Below the pieces are notes generated by a model. That model ran no database searches. It was not told the DNA's origin and saw nothing but the letters and a program-made list of their open reading frames with translations. A program made the translations under genes and the position numbers. Shown here piece after piece: positions 56,430-64,000 of a DNA stretch of 64,000 nt (its first letter is position 1; the number at the start of each line of letters is the position of its first letter). The DNA comes from Oscillospiraceae bacterium (lineage in GTDB: Bacteria; Bacillota; Clostridia; Oscillospirales; SIG627): contig JAYFRN010000006.1 in NCBI GenBank assembly GCA_034925865.1, forward strand, positions 260,236 to 324,235, written 5' to 3'.

Positions 56430-59400
56430 AGATATTGACAACCTCCCTGCGGCGCGAGCCGTCGTTTGCCCCGCTCGCGGATGCGTTAAGGCTCGAGAGC
56501 CGCCCTGTTCTCGCCAAGGGGCTGTGTGACACGCTCGCTCCCGTTATGTGCGCGGCAATTATTGAGGAACTGAAAGCCAAGACGCTTTTAATTTTCCCTG
56601 ATGAAAACAAGGCCAGGGAGATGTGCGGAAGGCTTTCAGGCAAATTCAGAGTTTTATATTATCCCGCACGTGATTTCAGACTGACCAGCGCGGAGGCTTC
56701 AAGCCGGGAGTTTTCATACGCCCGGCTTTCTGTGCTGTCAAAAATAATGTCCGGCGATTTCGACATCGTTGTAACAACCGTCGAGGCTGCTTCTCAACAG
56801 ACGCTGCCGCGCACGACAATGAAATCAGCTGTAGTATGCCTTGACATATCGACAAAAATAGGACTTGAAGCGATTGAGGAAAAGCTGGAATCACTCGGCT
56901 ACAGAAGAGCCGAAAAGGTCGAAGGCGCGGGACAATATTCGGTAAGAGGCGGGATTATCGACGTATTCCTGCCCTCTGAAGACGAACCCGTCAGAATAGA
57001 GCTTTTCGGAGACGAGATAGACAGCATGTCTTATTTCGACGTGCTGACACAGCGGCGAACTGAAAAGACAGAATCGGTCACGCTGATACCGGCGGCCGAA
57101 ATATATTTCGGCCCAAAAGAACGGGAAACCGTGAGCGGTCTTCTGCTCGCGCAGAAAAAGCACCTGAAGCCTAACGAAACAAAAAAGCGTGAATTTATTG
57201 AAAGTGAGCTGGGAAAGCTCGAACGCGGAGAAGAAACGGCTTTCGACCTATACAGCTGCGACGTTTACGGCGAAGAAACACTTTTTGATTACGCGACGGA
57301 GCTTTTTTATATTGTTTTCGAACCTGACCGTTTGAAGCTGTCGCTAAACGCCTGTGAGGAGCTTCTGCACGAAACCATTAAGAATATATTCGAAGATAAT
57401 AAAACCTATCTTCCCGCATCCGCCGACAAGCTGATCGGCAGCTTCGGGCTGTTCTGCGACTTGATTTCAGGAAGCCGCGCTCTTTTGATAGAAAGCTTTT
57501 CTTCAGGCCGTGAAGCAATAGAACCATCTGGAATATTCACATTCAATTCGCGCCAGACGCCTCCGACGGGTAATAACGCCCAGGTGCTTTGCCAGCTCAT
57601 AAGCGAATATCTCGAAAGCGGCTATAAAACCGTGTTTGTATGTGAAAATACGCTTGCGGCGCAGAATTTATACAGTTACCTGTATGATAACGGCATCGGA
57701 GCGGTTCTTGCCGCCGCCGACGAGGATATATCGATGCTCGACAAGAAGACTGTGTATATCACCGTCGGGATGAAGAGCGACGAACGCGTGATATCGCTTT
57801 CGGGCGGATACGAGCTTATGGCGACGAAATTCGCCGTCCTCACAGACAGCGGAAGCGCGCCGAAGTCGAACGCGGCAAGAAGCTTTACGGGACGCAAGGC
57901 AAGTGCGCGTGAAAAGATCGTTTCCTATGCCGATCTGAAGGAGGGCGATTACATCGTCCATGAAAATTTCGGCATAGGAATATACAAGGGCATAGAAAAG
58001 ATCAAGCGCGACGGAGTTATGAAGGATTTCATAAAAATCGCATATGCCGGCACGGACGTGCTTTACGTTCCCTGCTCGAATCTCGACAGCGTATCAAAAT
58101 ATATCGGCGCACGCAGCGAAAGCGGAACGGTAAAGCTCAACCACATGGACGGCACGGAGTGGAACAAGGCAAAATCGCGCGCGAAAAGTGCCGTCAAGGA
58201 CATTGCGAAACAGCTTATCGCGCTGTATTCGCAAAGGCTTAAAACAAAGGGTCATGCGTTTTCGCCCGACACGGAATGGCAGAAGGAATTTGAGGGCGCT
58301 TTCGAATACAATGAAACCGAAGGCCAGCTGCGTTCCGGTGAAGAAATAAAGTCGGACATGGAAAAGCCTTCGCCGATGGACAGGCTTTTGTGCGGCGATG
58401 TAGGCTTCGGAAAGACCGAGGTCGCTCTGAGGGCAGTATTTAAATGCGTTATGGACGGGCTTCAGGCCGCAATTCTGGTGCCGACCACAATCCTTGCGTG
58501 GCAGCATTATCAAACGGCTCTCGCGCGTTTCAGGGGATATCCGGTCAGTATATCCATGCTGTCGCGTTTCGTAACTAAAAAAGATCAGGAAAAGACGGTT
58601 AAACAGCTTAAATCCGGCGAGGTTGACATAATCATAGGCACTCACCGGCTTTTACAAAAGGATATTGATTTTGCGCGGCTCGGACTCGTCGTCATAGATG
58701 AAGAGCAGCGATTTGGAGTGACACATAAAGAACGGCTTAAGGATCTTGTCAAATCGGTCGACGTATTGACACTGACGGCAACGCCGATTCCTCGAACACT
58801 TAATATGGCGCTGGGCGGAATCAAAGACATGTCCGTACTCGAGGAAGCGCCGAACGACCGCTTCCCTGTCCAGACATATGTATTTGAATATGATGAAGCT
58901 TTGATCGGCGAAGCAATACGTAAGGAGCTGAGACGCGGAGGACAGGTTTTATACCTGTACAACAATATTGAGGCTCATCAGTCGCGTGTCGCCAGAATTG
59001 AAAAAGCTTTTCCCGAAGCTCGCGTAAAATCAGCCAGCGGCCAAATGGATAAAGAGCTGTTAAGTGATATATGGCGCGAAATGACGGAAGGCAATATTGA
59101 CGTTCTTGTATGCACGACCATAATCGAGACCGGCGTCGACCTTCCCAACGCGAACACGCTTATAATCGAGGACTGCGACCGCTACGGGCTTTCACAGCTT
59201 CATCAGATCCGCGGACGCGTCGGGCGCAGCGACAGAAAAGCATACGCTTATCTGACATACCGCCGCGGGCAGATGCTTTCCGAAATAGCCACAAAGCGGC
59301 TTATGGCTATAAAGGAATATACCGAATTCGGCAGCGGCTTCAAGCTTGCTTTACGCGACCTGGAGATACGCGGCGCGGGCAATTTGCTCGGCGCTCAGCA

Positions 59401-59992
59401 GAGCGGGCATATCGACACGGTCGGATACGACCTTTATATGCGTCTGCTGAACGAAGCCGTTCTCGAGGAAAAGGGAGAATATGTCGCGCCAAAGGACGAA
59501 AGCACGATCGACCTGACCGTAGACGCATATATACCCGAAAAATATGTTGAAAGCTCAAAGATGCGCATAGACATATACAAAAAAATTGCCGCTTGTGAAA
59601 ACGACGACGACCTAAGCGATCTTACTGACGAGCTGATAGACCGCTTCGGCGACATTCCGCGCCCGGTGGACAATTTGTTCAGGGTATCCAAGATAAAACG
59701 CATGGCGCAGAACGTTCATATCAAGAAAATTACTCAGCAGGAACAGATCATTACATTCATACTCGGCGCTGCGCCGGATATCGAAGCAGTCATGCTGCTT
59801 AAACCTGTTTACACATCCCGGCTGAATATTGAACTGGATGAAAAGCCGCGATTTTCTCTTCGACTCAGTCATGCTGCGGCTTCAAATTCAACTCTGCCCG
59901 GAGGCATTGCCGGAAGCGTTTCGCCGTCTCAGCTGTCGCTTGATACGACCGATGAGGTTCTCGCGCATTTGGAGGGATTTTCAAAAAAATGA
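56426..59992 (+). CDS. mfd: Transcription-repair coupling factor
   Basis: Removes stalled RNA polymerase and recruits UvrA. 1188 residues, normal length. UvrB-like N-terminus; CarD-type polymerase-interaction domain (LKEGDYIVHENFGIGIYKG, residues ~510); RecG-like helicase with CGDVGFGKTEVALRA, IIGTHRLLQKDI and LVVIDEEQRFGVTHKE; C-terminal TRCF domain. Start overlaps the reductase stop by 4 nt and its own stop overlaps rseC by 4 nt. Confidence 0.97.
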   Translation: MKILTTSLRREPSFAPLADALRLESRPVLAKGLCDTLAPVMCAAIIEELKAKTLLIFPDENKAREMCGRLSGKFRVLYYPARDFRLTSAEASSREFSYARLSVLSKIMSGDFDIVVTTVEAASQQTLPRTTMKSAVVCLDISTKIGLEAIEEKLESLGYRRAEKVEGAGQYSVRGGIIDVFLPSEDEPVRIELFGDEIDSMSYFDVLTQRRTEKTESVTLIPAAEIYFGPKERETVSGLLLAQKKHLKPNETKKREFIESELGKLERGEETAFDLYSCDVYGEETLFDYATELFYIVFEPDRLKLSLNACEELLHETIKNIFEDNKTYLPASADKLIGSFGLFCDLISGSRALLIESFSSGREAIEPSGIFTFNSRQTPPTGNNAQVLCQLISEYLESGYKTVFVCENTLAAQNLYSYLYDNGIGAVLAAADEDISMLDKKTVYITVGMKSDERVISLSGGYELMATKFAVLTDSGSAPKSNAARSFTGRKASAREKIVSYADLKEGDYIVHENFGIGIYKGIEKIKRDGVMKDFIKIAYAGTDVLYVPCSNLDSVSKYIGARSESGTVKLNHMDGTEWNKAKSRAKSAVKDIAKQLIALYSQRLKTKGHAFSPDTEWQKEFEGAFEYNETEGQLRSGEEIKSDMEKPSPMDRLLCGDVGFGKTEVALRAVFKCVMDGLQAAILVPTTILAWQHYQTALARFRGYPVSISMLSRFVTKKDQEKTVKQLKSGEVDIIIGTHRLLQKDIDFARLGLVVIDEEQRFGVTHKERLKDLVKSVDVLTLTATPIPRTLNMALGGIKDMSVLEEAPNDRFPVQTYVFEYDEALIGEAIRKELRRGGQVLYLYNNIEAHQSRVARIEKAFPEARVKSASGQMDKELLSDIWREMTEGNIDVLVCTTIIETGVDLPNANTLIIEDCDRYGLSQLHQIRGRVGRSDRKAYAYLTYRRGQMLSEIATKRLMAIKEYTEFGSGFKLALRDLEIRGAGNLLGAQQSGHIDTVGYDLYMRLLNEAVLEEKGEYVAPKDESTIDLTVDAYIPEKYVESSKMRIDIYKKIAACENDDDLSDLTDELIDRFGDIPRPVDNLFRVSKIKRMAQNVHIKKITQQEQIITFILGAAPDIEAVMLLKPVYTSRLNIELDEKPRFSLRLSHAAASNSTLPGGIAGSVSPSQLSLDTTDEVLAHLEGFSKK

Positions 59993-60432
59993 CTGAAACA
60001 GGAATTGTTATACGCCTTGACGGAAAATATGCGGTGGTTTCCGTGATAAGGAAAAGCGCATGCGTCGGAGAAAGAGGCGGCTGCTCCGGAAGCTGTGCCG
60101 GTTGCTCCGGTTGCTCCTCAAAGGCGCTTGAAGCACGCGTTATAAACGAAGCCGGAGCAAGACCCGGCGACACCGTAGAGCTTTACGCGCCTGACTCCAG
60201 GATGCTTTTACTCAGCGCGGCCATATTCTTTTTCCCGCTCCTCGCTGCCATCGCCGCGTATTTCGCAGCGAAGCTTTTCGGCGCGGATGACGAGGCGGCT
60301 TTGTTTGTGGCGGCGGCTATGTTTGCTCTGACCGGTATAGCTTCTTTGTTTTTCACCAACCGCACAAAGGAAAGCTTTGCCGTGAAGGCGGTAAGGATTA
60401 TATCCACTCCGTCACATGAAAAGACGGAGTGA
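59989..60432 (+). CDS. RseC/MucC-family membrane protein
   Basis: 147 residues. A cysteine cluster (CVGERGGCSGSCAGCSGCS, residues ~21-39) precedes two membrane helices (about 70-95 and 102-122). In other bacteria RseC supports reduction of the Fe-S sensor SoxR and is part of the RSX/Rnf context; in clostridia its role is unclear. Translation is coupled to mfd by an ATGA overlap. The cysteines may hold an Fe-S cluster (inference). Confidence 0.85.
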   Translation: MTETGIVIRLDGKYAVVSVIRKSACVGERGGCSGSCAGCSGCSSKALEARVINEAGARPGDTVELYAPDSRMLLLSAAIFFFPLLAAIAAYFAAKLFGADDEAALFVAAAMFALTGIASLFFTNRTKESFAVKAVRIISTPSHEKTE

Positions 60433-60457
60433 ATCCGGAGATATCTAAGCAGATAAT

Positions 60458-60550
60458 TATTAATTGTATAATATTTTAAGAGGGAAAAGCCCATATGACA
60501 GGGCTTTTTCTCTTTGGAAGCGGCAATTTTTTACTTACCGCGTTAATAAT
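60458..60550 (-). repeat. Palindromic intergenic element, copy H (diverged)
   Basis: TAATTATTAATT, then AGAGGGAAAAGCCCATATG / GGGCTTTTTCTCTT hairpin, then CGGCAATTTTTTACTTACCG and CGTTAATAA. It probably also ends the mfd-rseC transcript. Confidence 0.7.
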
Positions 60551-60594
60551 ACATTCACCACAAGCACAACGGCGAAAACTCGTATAAAAAAGCC

Positions 60595-60623
60595 TTGACA
60601 AAGCTTTTTAACTCTGTTATAAT
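60595..60623 (+). promoter_or_regulatory. Promoter of the tRNA-Glu gene
   Basis: TTGACA (60595-60600), 17-bp spacer, TATAAT (60618-60623): fully consensus, as expected for stable RNA. Confidence 0.9.
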
Positions 60624-60639
60624 AAATCGCGCTCAAAAA

Positions 60640-60714
60640 GGCCCGTTGGTCAAGCGGCTAAGACACCGCCCTCTCAAGGCGGATTCAGGAGTTCGATTCT
60701 CCTACGGGTCACCA
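60640..60714 (+). tRNA. tRNA-Glu (anticodon CTC)
   Basis: 75 nt. Acceptor GGCCCGT pairs with ACGGGTC (one G-U); anticodon stem CCGCC/GGCGG with the loop CTCTCAA, giving CTC for GAG codons; T arm GGAG-TTCGATT-CTCC; encoded discriminator A and CCA. Many Firmicutes read both Glu codons with TTC alone, so this is an extra isoacceptor. Own promoter and terminator. Confidence 0.95.
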
Positions 60715-60772
60715 TATCAAAAAAGCACTTCTTTTGGGGGTGCGTCTTAGGGATTTATAATCCCGGAAAAAT

Positions 60773-60814
60773 ATCGGCATAGTTGGTATGTATGTATCGG
60801 CTATGCCGATTTTT
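60773..60814 (+). terminator. Terminator after tRNA-Glu
   Basis: 10-bp stem ATCGGCATAG (60773-60782) with CTATGCCGAT (60801-60810) followed by TTTTT. Confidence 0.75.
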
Positions 60815-60943
60815 CTTGCTCCTGTGTGGTTACGGTTGCTGGCGGCGTGAACTCGCCAATGCAGTTATAAACGATTTTGATGCGCTGTACCAACGCTTAC
60901 ATTGCTTCCAAAAAATGTGAATTTTAAAAATTGGCTAGATGTC

Positions 60944-60972
60944 TTGACATAAAAAAAAATATATGCTATAAT
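60944..60972 (+). promoter_or_regulatory. Promoter of the trp operon
   Basis: TTGACA (60944-60949), 17-bp spacer with a long A run, TATAAT (60967-60972). Confidence 0.9.
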
Positions 60973-60984
60973 ACATATCAAATT

Positions 60985-61290
60985 TAATATATTAAACCGT
61001 TGAAGCGGAGATAACGGCAATGATGCCTTTACAGAGAGCCTGCGATGCTGAGAATCAGGCAAGAAACAAGTTGTCAAATGGACCGCTGAGGGCGCAGTCA
61101 AATGTGATTATTCACATAGTATTCTGCGACGTTGTAGGCAGACGTCATTTGCCGGGGATATGTTGGTATCCTGATAAGTGCACGGCTTATGCCGTGAATC
61201 AAGGTGGCACCGCGAATAGTGTCGTACTTTCAATATGAGTACATTATTCGTCCTTGACAGATTGTATCATTCTGTCAAGGAGTTTTTTGT
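60985..61290 (+). ncRNA. T-box leader, tRNA-Trp specific
   Basis: Stem I contains AGAGAGCC (AG bulge/GA motif region) and the specifier loop CAAATGGACC with the Trp codon TGG at 61079-61081. The T-box sequence AAGGTGGCACCGCG is at 61201-61214; its TGGC pairs with the ACC-G end, the C matching discriminator G73 of tRNA-Trp. The terminator stem is TCCTTGACAG (61251-61260) with CTGTCAAGGA (61272-61281) and a T run. Uncharged tRNA-Trp should turn the operon on. Confidence 0.95.
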
Positions 61291-61294
61291 TTTT

Positions 61295-61330
61295 ACTCCT
61301 TTGGCAGATTGTCAAAGGAGTATTTTTATT
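61295..61330 (+). terminator. Second terminator-like hairpin between T-box and trpE
   Basis: ACTCCTTTG (61295-61303) pairs with CAAAGGAGT (61313-61321) followed by ATTTTTATTT. It directly precedes the trpE ribosome binding site TTGGAGG. Confidence 0.6.
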
Positions 61331-61345
61331 TGGAGGAAAACAAAT

Positions 61346-62824
61346 ATGAAAATTTCACCTGTTTTTAGTGAAGTGGAAAAAATTGCGGCTACTGAAAAAT
61401 ATGATGTGATTCCTGTGAGCTGCGAGATACTATCGGACTTCATAACACCGATTGAAACAATGAAGATACTGAAAAATGTATCTAAGCACTGCTATATGCT
61501 GGAATCTGCAAAGGCAGATGAAACATGGGGTCGATATACTTTCCTTGGATTTGATCCGAAAATGGAAATCACTTGCATTGGTGGAACAATTGGTGGTGTC
61601 TTAGATGCCGGCAAGCTGAAATATGTGATGGGCAATCCAACGGACTATTTACGCAAGGTGTTATCCGAATACAGAAGCCCTCGTTTTGACTATCTGCCTC
61701 CTTTTACCGGCGGCTTGGTTGGCTACTTTTCATATGATTATCTCGAATACAGTGAGCCGAGCGTAAGAACAAACGCAGAAGACACAGAGGCATTCAAAGA
61801 TGTTGATTTGATGCTGTTTGATAAGGTGATTGCGTTTGACAATATTCGTCAGAGAATCATATTGATTGTCAATATGAAGCTCAATGATCTCGAATCGAAT
61901 TATAATAAAGCGGTTTGGGAACTGAAACAACTGGTAGATTTGCTTCGACACGGAGAAAAGAAGAATGAACCCGGCGGAAAGCTTTTCGGAGAGGTTACGG
62001 CGCTGTTTGACGAAAAACAGTTCTGTGGCATGGTAGAGAAAGCAAAGCACTATATCCGTGAGGGCGATATTTTCCAGATTGTGCTGTCCAACCGTTTGTC
62101 AGCTCCATTTGAAGGCAGTCTGCTGAACACTTATCGCGTACTTCGTACAATCAATCCATCGCCGTATATGTTCTATTTTTCAGGAACGGAGGTAGAGGTT
62201 GTGGGCGCTTCCCCGGAAACTCTGATTAAGCTGGAAAACGGAGTGCTGCACACCTTCCCTCTTGCCGGATCAAGACCGCGAGGTAAAACTGATGAAGAAG
62301 ACAAATTGTTAGAAGCAGAGCTGCTTGCCGACGAAAAGGAGCTTGCTGAACACAATATGCTGGTTGATTTAGGGCGTAATGACCTCGGTAAGATCAGCAA
62401 ATTCGGAACGGTACAGGTCGAAAAACTCCATACCATCGAACGCTTCTCCCATATCATGCACATCGGCTCCACGGTGCGGGGGGAGATAACGGACAAACAG
62501 GATGCCCTGGACGCCATTGAAGCGGTGCTGCCCGCAGGAACACTTTCAGGCGCGCCAAAGATTCGCGCCTGTCAGCTTATCGGAGAGCTTGAAAACAACA
62601 AGCGCGGTATCTACGGCGGCGCCATCGGGTATATCGATTTCACCGGAAATATGGATACATGCATAGCAATCCGCATTGTTTACAAGAAAAACGGCAAGGT
62701 GTTTGTAAGAAGCGGAGCCGGTATTGTGGCAGATTCTGTTCCGGAAAAGGAATACGAAGAATGCCTGAACAAAGCGAGATCTTCTCTTGAAGCGTTGGAA
62801 CGTGCGCAGGAGGCGGAATTATGA
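61346..62824 (+). CDS. trpE: Anthranilate synthase component I
   Basis: Makes anthranilate from chorismate using ammonia supplied by TrpG. 492 residues from the ATG at 61346 (GGAGG eight bases upstream; an upstream open frame lies in the T-box). Motifs: feedback-site region MLESAKADETWGRYTFLG, FTGGLVGYFSYDYLEY, and the catalytic C-terminal domain with PLAGSRPRGKTDEED and AGTLSGAPKIRACQLI. First gene of the trp operon; stop overlaps the trpG start as ATGA. Confidence 0.97.
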   Translation: MKISPVFSEVEKIAATEKYDVIPVSCEILSDFITPIETMKILKNVSKHCYMLESAKADETWGRYTFLGFDPKMEITCIGGTIGGVLDAGKLKYVMGNPTDYLRKVLSEYRSPRFDYLPPFTGGLVGYFSYDYLEYSEPSVRTNAEDTEAFKDVDLMLFDKVIAFDNIRQRIILIVNMKLNDLESNYNKAVWELKQLVDLLRHGEKKNEPGGKLFGEVTALFDEKQFCGMVEKAKHYIREGDIFQIVLSNRLSAPFEGSLLNTYRVLRTINPSPYMFYFSGTEVEVVGASPETLIKLENGVLHTFPLAGSRPRGKTDEEDKLLEAELLADEKELAEHNMLVDLGRNDLGKISKFGTVQVEKLHTIERFSHIMHIGSTVRGEITDKQDALDAIEAVLPAGTLSGAPKIRACQLIGELENNKRGIYGGAIGYIDFTGNMDTCIAIRIVYKKNGKVFVRSGAGIVADSVPEKEYEECLNKARSSLEALERAQEAEL

Positions 62825-63390
62825 TCCTACTTATTGATAACTACGACAGTTTTTCTTATAACCTTTATCAGCTCGTCGGAGAGATTGAACCCGATATCAA
62901 GGTCATCCGCAATGATGAAATGACGACAGAAGAAATAAGAAACCTGAATCCTGAAGGCATCATTCTTTCTCCCGGTCCCGGAAGACCCGAAGACGCCGGT
63001 GTTATTATTGAGACTGTACGGTCGCTGGGCAAGGATATTCCCATTCTTGGCGTGTGTCTCGGCCATCAAGCAATATGCGCCGCGTTCGGCGCAACCATCA
63101 CATACGCAAAAAAGCTGATGCACGGCAAGCAGTCGGCTGTGAAATTCGACACAGCCTGTCCGCTTTTCAAGGGATGCCCGGAAACAGCCCTTGTGGCCCG
63201 CTATCACTCCCTTGCAGCAGACGCCGCCACGATTCCCGACGAACTAAAAACAACCGCACTTACCACTGACGGGGAGATAATGGCGGTACAGCACAGCAAG
63301 TATCCCATCTATGGCGTACAGTTCCATCCTGAATCCATTATGACGCCGGACGGAAGGCAGATGCTTAAAAATTTTATAAAGGAGCTATGA
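62821..63390 (+). CDS. trpG: Anthranilate synthase component II (glutamine amidotransferase)
   Basis: 189 residues. Class I amidotransferase: ILLIDNYDSFSYNLYQLV, LSPGPGRPEDAG, nucleophile Cys in LGVCLGHQAI, and His-Glu in YGVQFHPESIMT. Separate from trpD rather than fused. Overlaps trpE by 4 nt. Confidence 0.97.
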   Translation: MILLIDNYDSFSYNLYQLVGEIEPDIKVIRNDEMTTEEIRNLNPEGIILSPGPGRPEDAGVIIETVRSLGKDIPILGVCLGHQAICAAFGATITYAKKLMHGKQSAVKFDTACPLFKGCPETALVARYHSLAADAATIPDELKTTALTTDGEIMAVQHSKYPIYGVQFHPESIMTPDGRQMLKNFIKEL

Positions 63391-63393
63391 GGT

Positions 63394-64000
63394 ATGATCA
63401 AGGAAGCAATCGTAAAGATCGTAAATAAAGAAGATCTCACCTTTGATGAAGCATACACCGTTATGAACGAAATCATGAGCGGTCAAACAACAGCAACACA
63501 GAATGCCGCTTTTCTTGCCGCTCTTTCTACAAAGAGCGCCCGAACAGAGACAACGGATGAGATTGCCGGCTGCGCGGTTGCTATGAGAGAGCATGCGACA
63601 AAGATTGAAACAGATATGGAGCTTTTTGACATTGTCGGCACCGGCGGTGACAACGCGCACAGCTTTAATATCTCCACCACAGCCGCCTTTGTTGCGGCAG
63701 CGGGTGGCATCAAAGTCGCGAAGCACGGCAACAGAGCCGCGTCCTCCCTGTGCGGAACGGCAGATTGTCTTGAAGCCCTGGGCGTAAACATTCATCAAAG
63801 TCCCGAGAAATGTATTGAGCTTCTGCGCGAGGTCGGTATGTGCTTCTTCTTCGCGCAAAAATACCACTCCTCTATGAGGTATGTGGGCGCTATCCGCAAG
63901 GAGCTTGGTTTCAGAACCGTATTTAACATTCTCGGACCTCTTACGAACCCAGGTACGCCGTCTATGCAGCTTCTCGGCGTGTATGATGAGTATCTTGTGG
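63394..64000 (+). CDS. trpD: Anthranilate phosphoribosyltransferase, partial at the window end
   Basis: About 202 codons visible from the ATG at 63394, 3 nt after trpG. Transfers phosphoribosyl to anthranilate. Motifs: [17 protein letters not shown] (PRPP binding), [16 protein letters not shown], and [12 protein letters not shown]. The C-terminal third lies outside. Ribosome binding site overlaps the trpG end (AAGGAGCT). Confidence 0.95.
   Translation, partial: MIKEAIVKIVNKEDLTFDEAYTVMNEIMSGQTTATQNAAFLAALSTKSARTETTDEIAGCAVAMREHATKIETDMELFDIVGTGGDNAHSFNISTTAAFVAAAGGIKVAKHGNRAASSLCGTADCLEALGVNIHQSPEKCIELLREVGMCFFFAQKYHSSMRYVGAIRKELGFRTVFNILGPLTNPGTPSMQLLGVYDEYLV

Noticed and set aside
61020-61238. 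72-residue open frame before trpE
   Set aside because: It lies wholly inside the T-box leader RNA, whose structure explains the sequence.

Overview
The window comes from the chromosome of a low-to-mid GC Firmicute, most likely an uncultured anaerobic clostridial lineage. Evidence: a complete Firmicutes-order S10-spc-alpha ribosomal cluster, a ctsR-mcsA-mcsB-clpC heat-shock operon with perfect CtsR boxes, a Trp T-box ahead of trpEGD, an ECF-type transporter S component, an acyl-ACP thioesterase, strong AGGAGG-type ribosome binding sites and many consensus sigma-A promoters. A GTP-type PEP carboxykinase, an aldo/keto reductase fused to ferredoxin, and NifS/NifU fit an anaerobic fermenter.

Layout. 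1-2.2 kb: a decayed REP-associated (RAYT) transposase, a membrane protein and murQ (minus strand). 2.3-4.5 kb: a structured leader, DUF4430 protein, ECF S component and wecB (plus). 4.5-6 kb: repeat-rich gap with an IS30 remnant, and an HPr-like gene. 6-9.2 kb: esterase, acyl-ACP thioesterase, nifS and nifU (plus). 9.3-11.8 kb: an AT-rich islet with a 5'-truncated zinc metalloprotease and a lipoprotein (minus). 12-15.8 kb: pckG-nagA-nagB operon (minus). 16.1-17.8 kb: a DUF4091 protein (plus). 17.9-22.9 kb: clpC, mcsB, mcsA, ctsR (minus). 23.1-24.8 kb: trmB and an RluA-type pseudouridine synthase (plus). 25-30.3 kb: a 1241-residue heparinase II/III-like protein and a DegT-type aminotransferase (minus). 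30.6-31.7 kb: a NahK-like sugar kinase (plus). 31.9-48.2 kb: a UPF0340 gene and the whole ribosomal protein supercluster from rplQ back to rpsJ (minus). 48.7-51.6 kb: a frameshifted lipoprotein, an SGNH hydrolase and an LD-carboxypeptidase (minus). 52.4-60.4 kb: a small DUF6514-like protein, a PhoP/PhoR-type two-component system, a ferredoxin-fused aldo/keto reductase, mfd and rseC (plus). 60.6-64 kb: tRNA-Glu(CTC), Trp T-box, trpE, trpG and a partial trpD (plus).

How the genes fit together. MurQ, NagA, NagB, the NahK-like kinase, WecB and the DegT enzyme all handle amino sugars; together with the heparinase-like and DUF4091 proteins and the LD-carboxypeptidase they suggest a cell that salvages amino sugars, glycans and peptidoglycan. 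pckG lies in one apparent operon with nagAB.

The most notable non-coding signal is a family of roughly 110-bp palindromic intergenic elements. Nine full or decayed copies occur in 64 kb, and some lie inside operons. Two of them sit next to the same IS30 tail in inverted orientation about 47 kb apart. Other signals are two structured leaders I could not assign to a riboswitch class, a likely attenuator in the S10 leader, a terminator module shared by two unrelated transcription units, and a translation initiation factor IF-1 gene that apparently starts at CTG.
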